Shown here: positions 11,924-22,764 of the stretch, piece after piece
Layout of the letters: the number at the start of each line of letters is the position of its first letter
How positions within the stretch are numbered: the first letter of the stretch is position 1
Notes under the pieces: model-generated
What the model saw: only the letters and a program-made list of their open reading frames with translations
Database searches by the model: none
Told to the model about the DNA's origin: nothing
DNA from: Hypomyces perniciosus
Taxonomy: Eukaryota; Ascomycota; Sordariomycetes; Hypocreales; Hypocreaceae
Reading direction: 5' to 3'
Assembly: GCA_008477525.1 (NCBI GenBank)
Contig: SPDT01000006.1
Location: 4,305,501 to 4,369,500, forward strand
DNA length: 64,000 nucleotides
Program-made: the position numbers and the translations under genes

Positions 11924-13681
11924 ATGGCTCGGACAACTACCGCCCGGAAGTATGGAAAACAGTCAAAGGTCTCAAAGGCGGAGCGGCTGTTTGCTGAGCT
12001 GCCTCAGAGCCCCGTGCGAAAACCAGTCGCCAAACTCACTGATGATGACCCAGTGAGCTACCTGACATCTCAGCTATCTTCCATTAAAATCGAAGAGGAA
12101 TCGAAACCTTTGAGGAGATCACCTAGGAAGTCAAAAAAGGAAATTTCTATTGTCATTGAAGAGCATGAGAAACCGCAGGCGATAGAGGAGGAAAAGGAGG
12201 AAAAGGAGGAGAAAGATGCTGCCCAACTACCGGATCCAGTCGAAGAAGCCCCATCACACGAGGCTCAGACAGAGGAAATTCCAGTAACCGATGCTCCAAC
12301 AACCGAAAGCCCAACGGATGAAACTCAACAGGCAGCAAAAGATGATCATGAACCCGAAGCCAAGTTGGAGGAACCGACATCAGGTTTACAAAACGAGGCG
12401 TCATTACGTATCCTGACATGGGATGATGTCTGCCCCCTGGGCGACCGGATAGACAAAATCGCAGAAGCCTCCTATGCCGAAGTATATCGCGTCACCAATG
12501 AGCGAGGCGTGAGCATCATCAAAGTCATTCGCCTTCCCTCACCAATCAAGCCCCAAACCAAGGCCCAGGTACGGTCTGGCCTGGTAGACGAAGAGCCGCA
12601 TCCGGAAGAGGACGTCAATGGCGAACTGCAAATTTCCGAGTGGCTGGCCGATATTCCTGGCTTTGTGGTGTATAAGGAGAGATACATCGTTCAGGGCAAG
12701 ACATCAAGACAGCTGCTTGAGACGCACCAAGCATTTCAGAAGAAGATGAAGAGGGAGGACCCGGGAAGGGCACAGTTCTATCCATCACCAAGCCGGTACT
12801 TGAACGATACGAAGTTTCTGGTGGTCGAGTTAGGGGATGCGGGAACGGCATTGGAGGACTGGCAGTTGACGAGCGAAAGCCAGCTTTGGGATATCTTTCT
12901 TTTGGAGGCAATTGCCCTAGCGAGAGCTGAGGAGCTTGCCATGTTTGAGGTATGCTCTAGCCGTTTTGACCTTCAAACGAATTTCATCCATTCTGATGCT
13001 GCATAGCACCGTGATCTACACGAGGGCAACGTCTGTATCAAGCAGGTCCGCCCTCCCCGAGAACGGGACCCTAAGGCGGGCAGCTTCATTGGCTACTCGG
13101 GCCTAGAGATTACTATCCTGGACTACGGACTCTCGCGAGCTGAGGACCTATCGATAGATGATTCCAAGCCCGTTGCATTCGATCTAGAGCGAGATCTCAG
13201 TCTCTTCTCGAGCACACACGCGGCACAGTGCAAGGTATACCGGCAGATGCGTTCATTTCTACTACGAGCGGACCGAAAGTGCCTCCCACCAGAAGCTCAT
13301 GACACACCATATGCGAAAGGAATTGATGGGCCCCTGTCTTGGGATGTCTATGCTCCGTATTCGAACGTGTTGTGGCTTGCCTATCTTTACGAGCATATGG
13401 TAGGACATTTCAAGGGAAACAAACAGGAGTTAACAAAATTTAAGAAGGAGACGGGGGAGCTGTGGACATATCTCAACCCTGATGCACCAGACAATATCCC
13501 ATGTTTTGGATGTGCTGCTGACGTCGTTTGCTTTGCTTTGGAAGCTGGCTGGGTGCGAGAGGAGCAACTCCAGGGCTCGTCTGCTTCCATGATTGATCGA
13601 GAAGACAGCATCATCGTCTCGAGGGACGGTGGAGAGTGTGATGACTCGTTGCGAAGATCACCGAGACGGCGAAGGGCGTGA
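11924..13681 (+). CDS. Haspin-like serine/threonine kinase
   Basis: Haspin phosphorylates histone H3 Thr3 and so recruits the chromosomal passenger complex to centromeres. Two exons, 11924-12949 and 13007-13681, give 566 aa. Residues ~1-155 are a disordered, acidic, Pro/Glu-rich arm with an RRSPRKSKK basic patch. The kinase part begins near WDDVCPLGDRIDKIAEASYAEVYRV, with Lys in IIKVIRL, the catalytic loop HRDLHEGN at the start of exon 2, and ILDYGLSR in place of DFG, the divergent DYT/DYG form known for haspin. The C-lobe (WLAYLYEHM) matches haspin rather than ordinary kinases. The intron (GTATGC donor, TGCATAG acceptor) lies exactly before the HRD motif. The ATG at 11924 follows a purine-rich AAAATGG context. 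Its first residues resemble histone H3; see findings. Confidence 0.9.
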
Positions 13682-14681
13682 CGAAGGCAGTGGTGAGTGC
13701 TGGAGCATGGAGTTGGATATGTGATTTTGGCGGACAGGATATGTGCCTGGGGCGTTTTCTTCTTGATGATACCACGGAGACAATTGGCTGCCTTTTCAAG
13801 TTATTGCAAAGGACATGTATACCAGTGCATAATGAAAAGTATATATATGATTAAGATTAATAGCGACCATTTCTCGATGCATAGACTCCAAATAGTAGTA
13901 GTATACGACTTTGGGGCCAAACAACCGACGTCCCGCATGACGAGGGCTTGCAAAGATTTTGGACCTTACATCTACTAGTAAAATGCCTCTTACAGAATAT
14001 CTACAAAGAGCTGAAATGAATAGACACGCTAATCGAATGATGCATATCAGACTTCTCCAAAAGGATCCTCATCTCCGGAGTTCCTGCGAGTTTCTGGGCA
14101 ATCAGATGAAAGTCTGCTTATGTGGCTAATCAGATAGCGGAGGTTAGAGGAGTACTTGCAAGATGTAATAATTGACACACAAACAGAGGTAACGTATAGC
14201 GCAAACCATCCTGCGCCGGCCTCGGTCAATGCTCCCCTGTTGGGCGTTCCGGAAAGCACCAACATAACCTGCCGAGGCTAAAGGTTCTCCAATGACCGAA
14301 AAAAGCGTGTTTCCCTACGGATCAAGTAACTGATAATACCAAGAACATCAGGTGGTTGGCATGTTGATGGCGCCGGACCACATGTCGCGGCTAGCCTCAA
14401 CTTTGCTTTGAAGACTGCCTTTTGCTTGCTTAAGCCTCTTTATTTTTTGCTTCCCCCCCCTTTGCTTCGTTTTTTCGCACATTCGATTGCGCGCGCATGG
14501 CGCATGGATACTCGTACATGATTCCCAGCCATCCCATATTAGCGTCTGGTTGCTTTACTATTTTGTTGGACCGATATTGTTGACGAGTCGTCCGCCATTT
14601 CGGCATCGTCAATATACTACGTAGTACTGCTACCCTCTATCTCACTCATTGTCTACCAGGTCACGGTGTTGATTGCCCGCC
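13682..14681. other. Intergenic 1.0 kb, haspin 3' flank and Pex26 promoter
   Basis: No supported gene. Minus-strand frames at 14047-14265 and 14430-14612 have no good start context or domain and cannot be joined by plausible introns. A C-rich run (14453-14460) and a pyrimidine-rich zone lie in the probable Pex26 promoter. Confidence 0.55.
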
Positions 14682-16084
14682 ATGTCCTACAACGGTTCCT
14701 TTACTGCGGCTCTGAACCCGAATACCTCCGGCCAGGGCTTCTCGAATAGCCTCCTTACTTCGTCCATCTCGTCTATGTCCACACCCGCGTCACGGCATCC
14801 CTCGCCCGTTTCGAAGACCTACCGACAAGCCTCGACCTTGTTCCTGACGCGTCGACTGCCCGAGGCCCTGAGCACAATACGACCGATCATCACACCGCCC
14901 TCATCCGCTGACGATGGCGAGCCAGCTCCAGTCACAGGCTCCTCGAGGACAACGAGGGTCAAGGTGTGGAGCTTGTATCTGACCATCTTGAATGCGATTG
15001 TCGAGCTGGAGCCAGAGGAGGGCAAGGATGCCTTTGGTAACCAGGAGTGGAGGGCGTTGTGCGCCAAGGTGCGAGAAGGCACCGTTTGGGATGAGGTCAC
15101 AAGACATGGATACCACGGCATCGAGGGAGATGTTGACTCAGACGTCGTAATTAACCTGTAAGTCCTATGACTCGATCTATATTCACTACTCGTATTGACT
15201 GTCTACACAGGGCAACGTTGCTACTGGCACATTCTCGTGACCAGACCTTCAACCAGAAGAGGTTGGAGAATTATTTAGCTTCATCCAGCCTCCCAAATTT
15301 CGATCTCTCCGACAGATTCAATGGTTCGCCGTCTCGGATGGACCATCGGTACCGCTCTCCGGCCAAGGGAGCGAACGATGCAAACACCCCCCGAGACCTG
15401 AACGCGAGAGTCAAGATTTTGGAACTATACACTCTTCACGTCCTCCCCCGCAACAATGAATGGGATTATGCTCGCGATTTTATCAACGCGAGCGCTGTCC
15501 TGGATGAGGAGCGCAAAGAGGCCTTCCTACAAGCCCTTCAGAGCCTTCAAGACGAGCAGCAGGAACAGGAGCGCCTGGAGCGGGAAGAGCTCCAGCGACA
15601 GGAAGAACAACTACAGAGGGACATCGCTGAAGCCAAGAGGCTAAAAGCAGAGAATGAGGAGAAGGAGAGGAAGCGTCTTGAAGAAGAGCGGCTCAAAAGA
15701 GAAGCCAGCGAGGTTGACTATGGCATTGAGCAGACGCCGAGCTTTAGTGGTGTTGGCAAGGCACAGCCTCCCATATCACCTTCTATCTCACGGCCGCCCC
15801 GACCATCGAGTGTGCGACCTAAGCCGAGGGCGCCTGCTAGCCCCCCGACCCTCTCGGCTCGTGCAAACATGATCGTTACTCGGCTCCGAACTCTCATCGA
15901 TCAGCTTGCCGGGTCCATTAACAGTAACCCGGTACTAATAATGAGACTGCTAGCCTTTACCATTGGGCTGATTTTCGTACTTGGCCATAAAGCTACACGC
16001 GAACGGGTTAAGCAGATGCTCGGAGCTTCCTGGGCCAAGGTGAAAGCAACTGTGGGAATGGGAACTAAAGTCAGTTATATTTGA
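14682..16084 (+). CDS. Pex26-like peroxin, tail-anchored
   Basis: Resembles the fungal peroxin 26 family, peroxisomal membrane anchors for the Pex1-Pex6 AAA ATPases that recycle the import receptor. Two exons, 14682-15157 and 15211-16084, give 449 aa. The N-terminal half has the helical segments [18 protein letters not shown] and [17 protein letters not shown], then [15 protein letters not shown] across the splice joint. The middle is a long coiled coil, Glu/Arg/Gln-rich (about residues 280-340), followed by a Pro-rich linker. A single C-terminal membrane segment ([19 protein letters not shown]) gives a tail-anchor topology, with a short basic tail after it. The start is the ATG at 14682 (MSYNGSF). 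The family call is by recollection of conserved stretches; binding to Pex6 is inferred. Confidence 0.78.
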
Positions 16085-16447
16085 GGACTTACCGAACTTG
16101 TAAAAAAACGTGCCTTTGTTTCCTTGCATGGGGTGGGAGTTCTCTTTCACGAAGGATTGGAATTGGTTTTGTTTCAATCCGACGTCCTCACGGACATGAT
16201 AATTATGACGAAAAATGCATCTTGATATAGTTTCTATCACAGAGTTGGAAATTCGACTTGTATATATTATTATGGTTCTTTTCTTCAACTTTCCCCATAG
16301 GTCTCAAAGTCTCAGTCCATATATATCCACTCTTTCTTTCCTTCACATTAAGGACGCCACAAACGCCAATACATATGACCATATAGTACAGTCTTTTCTC
16401 GAAATAATCATGCATGCAATCTCGCCCACACCCGGGCCACTCCTTGG
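16085..16447. other. Convergent intergenic, Pex26-like / RDS3
   Basis: 363 bp of AT-rich sequence between convergent stop codons; it must hold both 3' ends. No other signal seen. Confidence 0.55.
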
Positions 16448-16918
16448 CTAGTAATTCGTTGTACGATTTGTTTTCTTTTGGTAAAACAACTGTATGTCAG
16501 GAGCAGGTTAGCAATCGTGCATCTTTCAACAAGGCCCAACTTGATAAAGCGGAGACTTGCGTCTGTCCTCGAGCTGCCCAGGTTTATAATCTTGGGGCAT
16601 CCATCGCGGTCCTTTTCCAGACGTGTGCACTCGTAGCAGTAGAACGCATCGGAGATGCCCTCGCCGCCGCAGACGACGCATTTGTTCTGGTAGTTACCGA
16701 AGCTGCACTCGTCGCAGATGCGCACGAGGGTCGTGGGGCGCACGTAGGAGTCGCAGACGGGACATTTGCCGTCGCATTTGTCGCAGAGGCGGCCGATGGC
16801 GATGCCGGATTGTTTGCGGCACATGACGAGATCGCTTCGGGGGAAGAGAGAGAGAGAGTCAGCAGGGGATTTTGAAGCGAGATTGCAGCGGTGGTACTCA
16901 CGGGTGATGGCGAGACAT
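16448..16918 (-). CDS. RDS3: SF3b subunit Rds3 / PHF5A
   Basis: Zinc-knuckle protein of the U2 snRNP SF3b complex; in known structures it helps form the branch-adenosine pocket with Sf3b1. Three exons on the minus strand: 16918-16902, 16834-16561 and 16489-16448, giving 110 aa, exactly the human PHF5A length. [20 protein letters not shown] starts the protein. The CxxC pairs of the three zinc sites are all visible (CDKC, CPVC, CDEC, CVVC, CYEC), with the conserved [13 protein letters not shown] near the end. The last intron starts with GC instead of GT (GAC|GCAAGT) and has a GCTAAC branch site and a CATACAG acceptor. Splicing it yields RTDLFYQKK, matching the family's RTDLFYERKK, whereas read-through does not. 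The last seven residues (TNRTTNY) differ from the usual basic tail. Confidence 0.93.
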
Positions 16919-17323
16919 GGTGGGCGAGCAGTACTGCGGGGGATGTTGATCTTGGGACGCGCGCTTCTGTGGTTTGGAAGAGGAAGATGGCAGTTGAGGG
17001 AGTTGAGTCCGAGGCAAGATATTAGTACGATATTGCACTAGCAAGCTAGATTTCTCAGCCTTGTTGTGACGTTTGATGGAGATCGGAGGCGAACTTGAGC
17101 TTCTGGCCAATGACAGCTCTGTGTGGCTGGTAGTGGGGCGATGTTCTTGTCTCGTCCCACAAGTGGGAGCCGCATTGACGAGATAGCTTGTCAGCCTTGA
17201 TTGCTAGCATTTGCATCTTGAGGATCCTCCTGTTTACGTCGCGCACCATAATCGAGTCGATATCTGTCAGTTATTGTGGCATTTTAAGAGCGGAGCACTA
17301 ATTTACACGATACTTGAGCGGCA
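16919..17323. promoter_or_regulatory. Divergent promoter, RDS3 / pinin
   Basis: 405 bp between the two start codons, so both genes must be driven from here. No ACTCCGTA-type motif seen; GC content is close to that of the flanking genes. Confidence 0.6.
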
Positions 17324-18399
17324 ATGGCCACCGCAGAAGCCACACCAGAAGGGTACGTGGAAGATCCCGGACAGAGTCAATCTATATTCCTGACGACATC
17401 CAGTGCGGCGCCTGCAGAGCAGCCGAACCCCCCAGCAGACGATGGTCTGGGCCCCGATACCATTGAGGATGGAAGCTTGAAAAGAAAGGCTTCAGACGAT
17501 AACCCCAACGATGACTCGCCCAAGCGCGCAAGACACGACGACAGCCGTGAGGCAGCTACCGAAGCTTCAAAGCGTTCCAAGTCGCCCAGCCGGAGCAATC
17601 TCAAGGAGGTTCCACCGAATATTGATCAAGACCGACGCAGACTCGTTGCGCAGGAGGAGAAGAAGCGAGGAAAGAGACTATTTGGCAGCTTAATGAGCAC
17701 ACTCAGCCAGACCTCCTCGAACACGTCACAGCAACAGAAGCGACGGCTGGAGATTGAGCACAGACAGCAGGAGAGAATGCAGAAACAAAAGGCCGAGGAT
17801 GACCAGAAAAGAGCAGAGAAGCTTGACCGGTTGAACAAGGTTCGCGTGACGGAGCAGATATCCTTTGAAGAGGATGTGGTAAGTGGCTGGCGGCCTTGAG
17901 AGATAGCCCAAATGCTGACCCGAAGATATAGAGGAAGAACAAGCATGCGAAAAGGCTAGCTATGGCGCGCTATCTACAGACCAGATCAGAACCGCGAATC
18001 GTACGTCTTGGTTCTTACATGGCACTTTTCGGTTATAGCATGCTAACCTTGGGCATACAGTACTACCTGCCGTGGAAAACGACGCCAGAGCAGGAAGATG
18101 TAATCGACGAACAGATTCTTGATGCAAAAGCCAGTATAGCAAGGGAGGCAGAGCAATTCAAGACACGAAAGCAGCGGCACATTGAGCGCTACGGACCCCC
18201 GAAAAGAAGGCAGAGAAGCGCGACTCCTAGTGAGCCTGCTGGGGCGACAAGGCCGGATGCCGAAAGCTCAGTCCGGAGTCCGCCTCACACTACAGAAAGA
18301 CCCCCCGAACAGCAACAGCAGCACAAGGCAACCCGGGAGGAACACGATGAATCTGGAGATGTCCTGGAGGAGGCTGACGAGGACATGGTGATTTACTAA
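17324..18399 (+). CDS. Pinin/SDK/memA domain protein
   Basis: Fungal pinin, a nuclear splicing and exon-junction-associated protein. Three exons, 17324-17878, 17932-18000 and 18061-18399, give 320 aa. The N-terminus is acidic and disordered with a nuclear-localisation-like basic patch (KRKASDD to SPKRARHDD, RSKSPSRS). The pinin domain starts near RRLVAQEEKKRGKRLFGSLMSTLSQ, continues through a charged coiled coil (QQQKRRLEIEHRQQERMQKQ) and ends at KRLAMARYLQTRSEPRIYYLPWK. The second intron is only 60 nt and has no stop, so an unspliced reading is also open; the conserved join from SEPRI directly to YYLPWK shows that it is an intron. The C-terminus is Arg/Gln/Glu-rich and disordered. It is divergent from the SF3b gene, another splicing factor. 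Confidence 0.88.
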
Positions 18400-19887
18400 C
18401 TCTTTCACGGTATGATTCCCCCATTAGCATTATGTGTGTTTGTGTGTGTGTAACGCTATGATACCTCTTTCATCTTTTATCCTACTTTTTGCCGTTACTG
18501 CCCGTTGATACAAGGGATGGCTATTTGGGCTGTGGATGTTGTTGGGGGGGAGCAACTCGCGGAGGAAAGGCAAATGTATCCCTATTCTGGAACCTGGGCC
18601 GTTTGCTAGATGATCGTAAGTTGGGAAGCGGTGTTCAAAGCAGCAAGCGCTGGAGGAATGACAGTTTGTAGTCGTAGTCTTACATTGACTGTAAGGAAGA
18701 ATAGATGGGTAGCGGATCAGTTATTCCTCGCCAACTTGACAGGTTTGACATTGTGGGACCTTCGTGATGGACGTCGATTTTGACTACAACTACCCGTTAG
18801 TGTATACTTTCGTGAACACGAAACTAAAAGGACTTCGCCTTTTAGTTGGCCCCAAAATCTCTGAACCACCTCAGTACCCGAGCCACTCATATAAAATGGG
18901 TGGTCGGGTAAGTACATTTTCGATTTTTGCGAAAATCATCGATTTGGATTTTTTACCTGTGCACTAACAACTCCCTATAAGGAACCCCATACAAACCTGT
19001 TCCTGGCCCGGGTACTGGGGCGGCTCAGAGATTTTGGGGCCAACTAAAAGGCGAAGTCCTTTTAGTTTGGTGTTCACGAAAGTATACACTAACGGGTAAG
19101 CTAAGGTAGGCCACAGAGATCTACAAAGGACTACCGCCTAATATTTCCACGCCTATTGCCTCAATATGGAAATTCCACAGCAGCCATTGCTCTACTCCTT
19201 TGATTGCTTACGGATTCAAAAATAATATATCTAAATCCACCACTCTTGATAAGGTACATACCACTACTATTAGTACGAAGTACTACTCCATACTTCTCCG
19301 TACTTCGTAATCATGCACTATGTGTCATTCCTACCTCACCTTTCTATAATTGGGTTACACCAGCTCCTCATTTGTTCATCTAATCCACAGTAGTAGTAGT
19401 ACTTAGCTGTTCGCATAAGTTCGTATTTTAAATCACCGTGTGCGAAGTTCTGGGACCGGCATTTCGCCGAGGAACTTCAGAGTGGGACGATATTCAGCTG
19501 CATATTCCCTAGATAGGACTTCGAAAGGTAGAAAGTCCAAGATCATTAGTCTGGCATCTACCGATAAGAGCTGGCCCTTCGTGTTTTATGCGAGCCAAGG
19601 TATGAGTTCTGACAAGGCTTGTCTGCTTTGTAAGAGCTATTCGGCCTGAGTTGTCGTTGAACTCTGCCTAGGTAGGCTCTTACAGAAGCCCAGAGTTTTC
19701 CGTAGCACTGCATAAACTATTACTACTAGAAAGCCCCGCTCTTGCAAGTTCTGTAATTGTCCTAACGTCATCTTTGGAGCCTCGGTAAAAGCTTCCAAGT
19801 AGTGTATATATTTATATATAAGTGCCCACTAACCACTGTCTGCAGCATCTCCAACTCGACTATCCGAGTTAGTTAAACACGCACACA
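18400..19887. other. Intergenic 1.5 kb holding a MITE
   Basis: Apart from the inverted-repeat element at 18793-19096 I see no gene. A dense run of GTACGAAGTAC/TACTCC-type words lies near 19272-19312. The promoter of the epoxide hydrolase must lie close to 19800-19887, where a TATATATTTATATATA stretch is seen near 19804-19820. Confidence 0.55.
18793..19096. mobile_element. MITE with 88-bp terminal inverted repeats
   Basis: A 304-bp non-coding element flanked on both sides by TA (18791-18792 and 19097-19098), the target duplication expected of Tc1/mariner/pogo-type transposons. The left arm 18793-18880 and right arm 19009-19096 are equal in length and differ at only 4 of 88 positions when one is reverse-complemented, with no gaps. 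Each arm holds its own hairpin: AACTAAAAGG, a 6-nt loop, then CCTTTTAGTT (18822-18847 on the left). The 128-bp centre is AT-rich and has no frame. With no transposase, it would be non-autonomous. The high arm identity may mean recent insertion or gene conversion within the hairpin. Superfamily assignment rests only on the TA flank. Confidence 0.88.
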
Positions 19888-20919
19888 ATGGACACCAGCA
19901 AATTGAAGCCAAATGACCCCAGGGTCCAATATCTGACGGCCACGATCCGTGGCAAAACCTACTCCTACATCCTCGGCGAGCCCCAGGGCAAAAAGGTTGA
20001 CACCATCGTCCTGGTCCATGGCTGGCCCGATCTGGCCTTTGGCTGGCGCCACCAGATCCCCTACCTCATGTCTCTCGGCTTCCAGGTCATCGCGCCCAAC
20101 ATGGTCGGCTATGCTGGCACCGACGCCCCTGAGGACCTCAGGCAGTGGACTTACAAGAGTGTCTCCGCCGACATCAACGAGCTCGCGCGCAAGTACGTCG
20201 GCGATGGTCAAATCATCCTCGGTGGCCATGACTGGGGCGGTGCCGTCGTCTGGAGAACTGCCTTCTTGTACCCCGAGCTGATCAAGGCCGTCTTCGCCGT
20301 GTGCACACCCTTCATAGGCCCACCCAAGAATTTCACCTCCTTGGATGACGCTGTTGCCGCAGGCCGCATGCTCCACTTGAAATACCAACTTCAGCTCAAG
20401 GGACCAGAGGTCCAGGGCCGCATCCAGGGCAAGGACATGCTGCGCGGGTTCTTCAAAGCCATATTCGGTGGCCGAGATTCCAACGGCGAGCTAGGATTCA
20501 GCGGCGCCGACGGGTTCCATTTTGACCGTCTAGATACCCTTGGCCACCCAGACTGGCTCATGTCGCCAGAGGAGCTGGAACACTATATTGAGCAGTACTC
20601 TCTGCAAAAGGCCCCCGAGCTGCGTGGACCCCTGAACTGGTACCGTACACAGCGACTCAACTTTGAGGAGGAGCAGGACCTGGCAAACAATGGCCCCAAG
20701 ATCAGATTTGAGATGCCGGCGCTATTCATCGCCGCGAGCAAGGACAAGGCACTGCCCCCAGCGATGTCCGTTGGTATGGAGAACTCATTCGCCAACCTGA
20801 CTCGAGCCGAGGTGGACGCGACGCACTGGGCATTGGCTGAGGTCCCTGATGAGGTGAACACGCATGTTGGCAAGTGGTTGGATAAAACGTTGAACGGTGC
20901 CATTAAGGCAGCCCTGTAA
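19888..20919 (+). CDS. Soluble epoxide hydrolase (alpha/beta hydrolase fold)
   Basis: Intronless, 343 aa, cytosolic (no signal peptide). The order of motifs is that of soluble epoxide hydrolases: the oxyanion HGWPD motif at residues 44-48, GGHDWGG with the nucleophile Asp 115, a lid carrying a probable epoxide-polarising Tyr in LNWYR (Tyr 252), the acid Asp 286 in AASKDK and the base His 313 in ATHWA. These residues open an epoxide to a diol via an ester intermediate. The related fluoroacetate dehalogenases share the fold, but the Trp-Tyr lid pattern and HGWPD favour epoxide hydrolase. The natural substrate is not apparent; the neighbours do not form a recognisable catabolic cluster. The start lies in an ACACAATGG context. 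Confidence 0.85.
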   Translation: MDTSKLKPNDPRVQYLTATIRGKTYSYILGEPQGKKVDTIVLVHGWPDLAFGWRHQIPYLMSLGFQVIAPNMVGYAGTDAPEDLRQWTYKSVSADINELARKYVGDGQIILGGHDWGGAVVWRTAFLYPELIKAVFAVCTPFIGPPKNFTSLDDAVAAGRMLHLKYQLQLKGPEVQGRIQGKDMLRGFFKAIFGGRDSNGELGFSGADGFHFDRLDTLGHPDWLMSPEELEHYIEQYSLQKAPELRGPLNWYRTQRLNFEEEQDLANNGPKIRFEMPALFIAASKDKALPPAMSVGMENSFANLTRAEVDATHWALAEVPDEVNTHVGKWLDKTLNGAIKAAL

Positions 20920-21340
20920 GCCTATGTAACGACTTAACGAGATATATGAGAATCAAAGTTCCTCATTGATGGCTATTTAAACTGCCATAGGGCCATTAGT
21001 ATGTATGGCCTGATGAGCGACCCATATTGACGCGAGAACCCTGACTGTCCGACTTCTTGATTTCGACCCGCGCCCTTTGCTTATCGCTAGTCATGAGCGA
21101 ATCAGATCCGATGTACGGAGTACTGTCGTATTGAGGTAATTGAGCAGTTTCTATAAACCCCGCCGGCTGCGCATTTCTGCTGCAACATAATAGCCCCGAA
21201 GAAATGAGCTTTTGACCTATTTGGGCAACAAGGCGTATCGTCTCGTTCTCGCCTAGTTCCCAAGACGGAGGTCGCTACCCTCTGGTCTTGACATGTCGGG
21301 AACTCTAACAATCATACCGACGTGTAAGATGTGAAATGGT
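20920..21340. other. Convergent intergenic, epoxide hydrolase / CRIPT
   Basis: 421 bp between convergent stop codons. One TACGGAGTACT copy near 21114. No coding signal. Confidence 0.55.
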
Positions 21341-21820
21341 TCACTTCAGCGTAAACTTCTCCGCGGAGACCTTCGGCGCGCTCGAGGTGGACTTCTTGTT
21401 CGCTTTTCCGCACATGGCACAACCTAGATACGATATTGTCAGCTTCCATCACTCTATAAATGAGGGACACGCGTCGTCTTACAATCACTTGTGTAAGCGC
21501 ATTTATGGCAGAATGTGTGGCCCTGTGTGATTTTGGTCTTGCATTTGCTGCATGCGCTAGAATACTGAGCGTAGGGGTTCTTCGCCGCCTTTGATAGGAG
21601 CTTGCTCTATGCGAGAAAGATTTGTTAGCAGGGAGCTCTTTGAGTCGCCATGGACAGCTGTAGTTACCTTTCCAACCCCATTGTGGCCCAATGTAGCTGA
21701 CTTGGATCCGCTTGCCTTGGAGGTCGCTGGCGATCCGTAGTACATGTCGCTCTTTTTCTTGACCTCTGGGGTGGCGAGGGCTGTGCTCTTCGAGAGCTTC
21801 AGGCACTTGCCGCAGACCAT
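21341..21820 (-). CDS. CRIPT-like zinc-finger protein
   Basis: CRIPT family, first described as a PDZ-binding protein in animals and later found in spliceosome preparations. Three exons on the minus strand: 21820-21668, 21606-21483 and 21423-21341, giving 119 aa. MVCGKCLKLSK supplies the first CxxC. The second exon has NPYAQYSSACSKCKTKITQGHTFCHKCAYTSD with two more CxxC pairs, and the third CCAMCGK. This is the four-knuckle arrangement of the family, about 20 aa longer than human CRIPT in the linker and C-terminus. Introns use GTAACT and GTAAGA donors. The C-terminus lacks the PDZ ligand of animal CRIPT, as expected in fungi. Family identity is good; the cellular role in fungi is not established. 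Confidence 0.88.
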
Positions 21821-22764
21821 AGTGGAGACTTCGTATTAGGCGTCTTGTCGCTTCGTTTCGAATCGGTCTCTCGGACTGAGAGATTGTGCGATGCTGCGCA
21901 CAGCTGTTTGAGTTCTTTCGAGAATGTTGTTGAGTTGTAAGCCAGCCTCGTTGGTGGGTGTTGTGGCAAGGCTGTAAGGCTCACTTGTTAGTACGGAGTG
22001 CTTCGTACCCCAAGAAAGCTGATGAAACCCGGGGACGTCTTCTGCATAACGCACAGTACGGAGTGCCTGCAGCTTGTCCATGTTCCGAATAAAGTACTCC
22101 GTACTAGTGGTAGTATCTAGTATGCGCAAGTACTTCGTACACGCGGCAAAATTAATGTCCTTCAGGAGCTCACCGGCACTAGAGAGGGGACATTCAGGGG
22201 CCTGGCACGCCAAAGTCCCCTGGAACGTGGGCAGACAGTGGAGCAGTTGCCTCCCAAACCAAACGCCACGACAACCACTGACATGGCCCCCTTTCGAGCT
22301 GCGGACGTGAGAGAAGCGTCAGCGGTCTCGTATCCCCAAAAACTTTCGTCAACTCAACAACAAGCAAACCTGCACCAGTACGCATTCCGACCATTGGGAC
22401 TGCGGATCGCATCGACTCCGTACTGCGCCTCTGCTTGTCGCTGCAGACCCGACAGGCGAAACCAATCGCTGCTAGCGCGCTGACGCACGACTGACTACTG
22501 AGCCTCAACACACATCCCACTACGGAATACGGTGGTGCTTGTCCCAGCTTGCGCCGAAACGAGGCTGTGCAACAAAGAACATATTATCCACGGCTATTAG
22601 CCTGCGCCGAGAACTGCATACGACATCGTGGGACCGTGTTTCAGCCCTTACATCGAACTTGAAGCTCGTTTTCGACATTCTCAAATTCATCTTGTTCTTC
22701 CAACCCGACGATTCCGCATGCGCAGCGCTTTCGTCAAGTTGATCGCCTAACCATTGCTTCTGGC
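21821..22764. promoter_or_regulatory. Divergent promoter, CRIPT / DRS2
   Basis: 944 bp between head-to-head starts. Four or more TACGGAGTG/ACTCCGTACT/GTACTTCGTAC words lie at about 21990, 22055, 22094 and 22129. No gene recognised. Confidence 0.55.

Noticed and set aside
14047..14265. Small minus-strand protein between haspin and Pex26-like
   Set aside because: No homologue recognised, no plausible upstream exon, and candidate introns would be under 35 nt.
18001..18060. In-frame 60-nt segment in pinin read as coding
   Set aside because: It has GTACGT and CATACAG ends, and removing it joins two conserved halves of the pinin domain.
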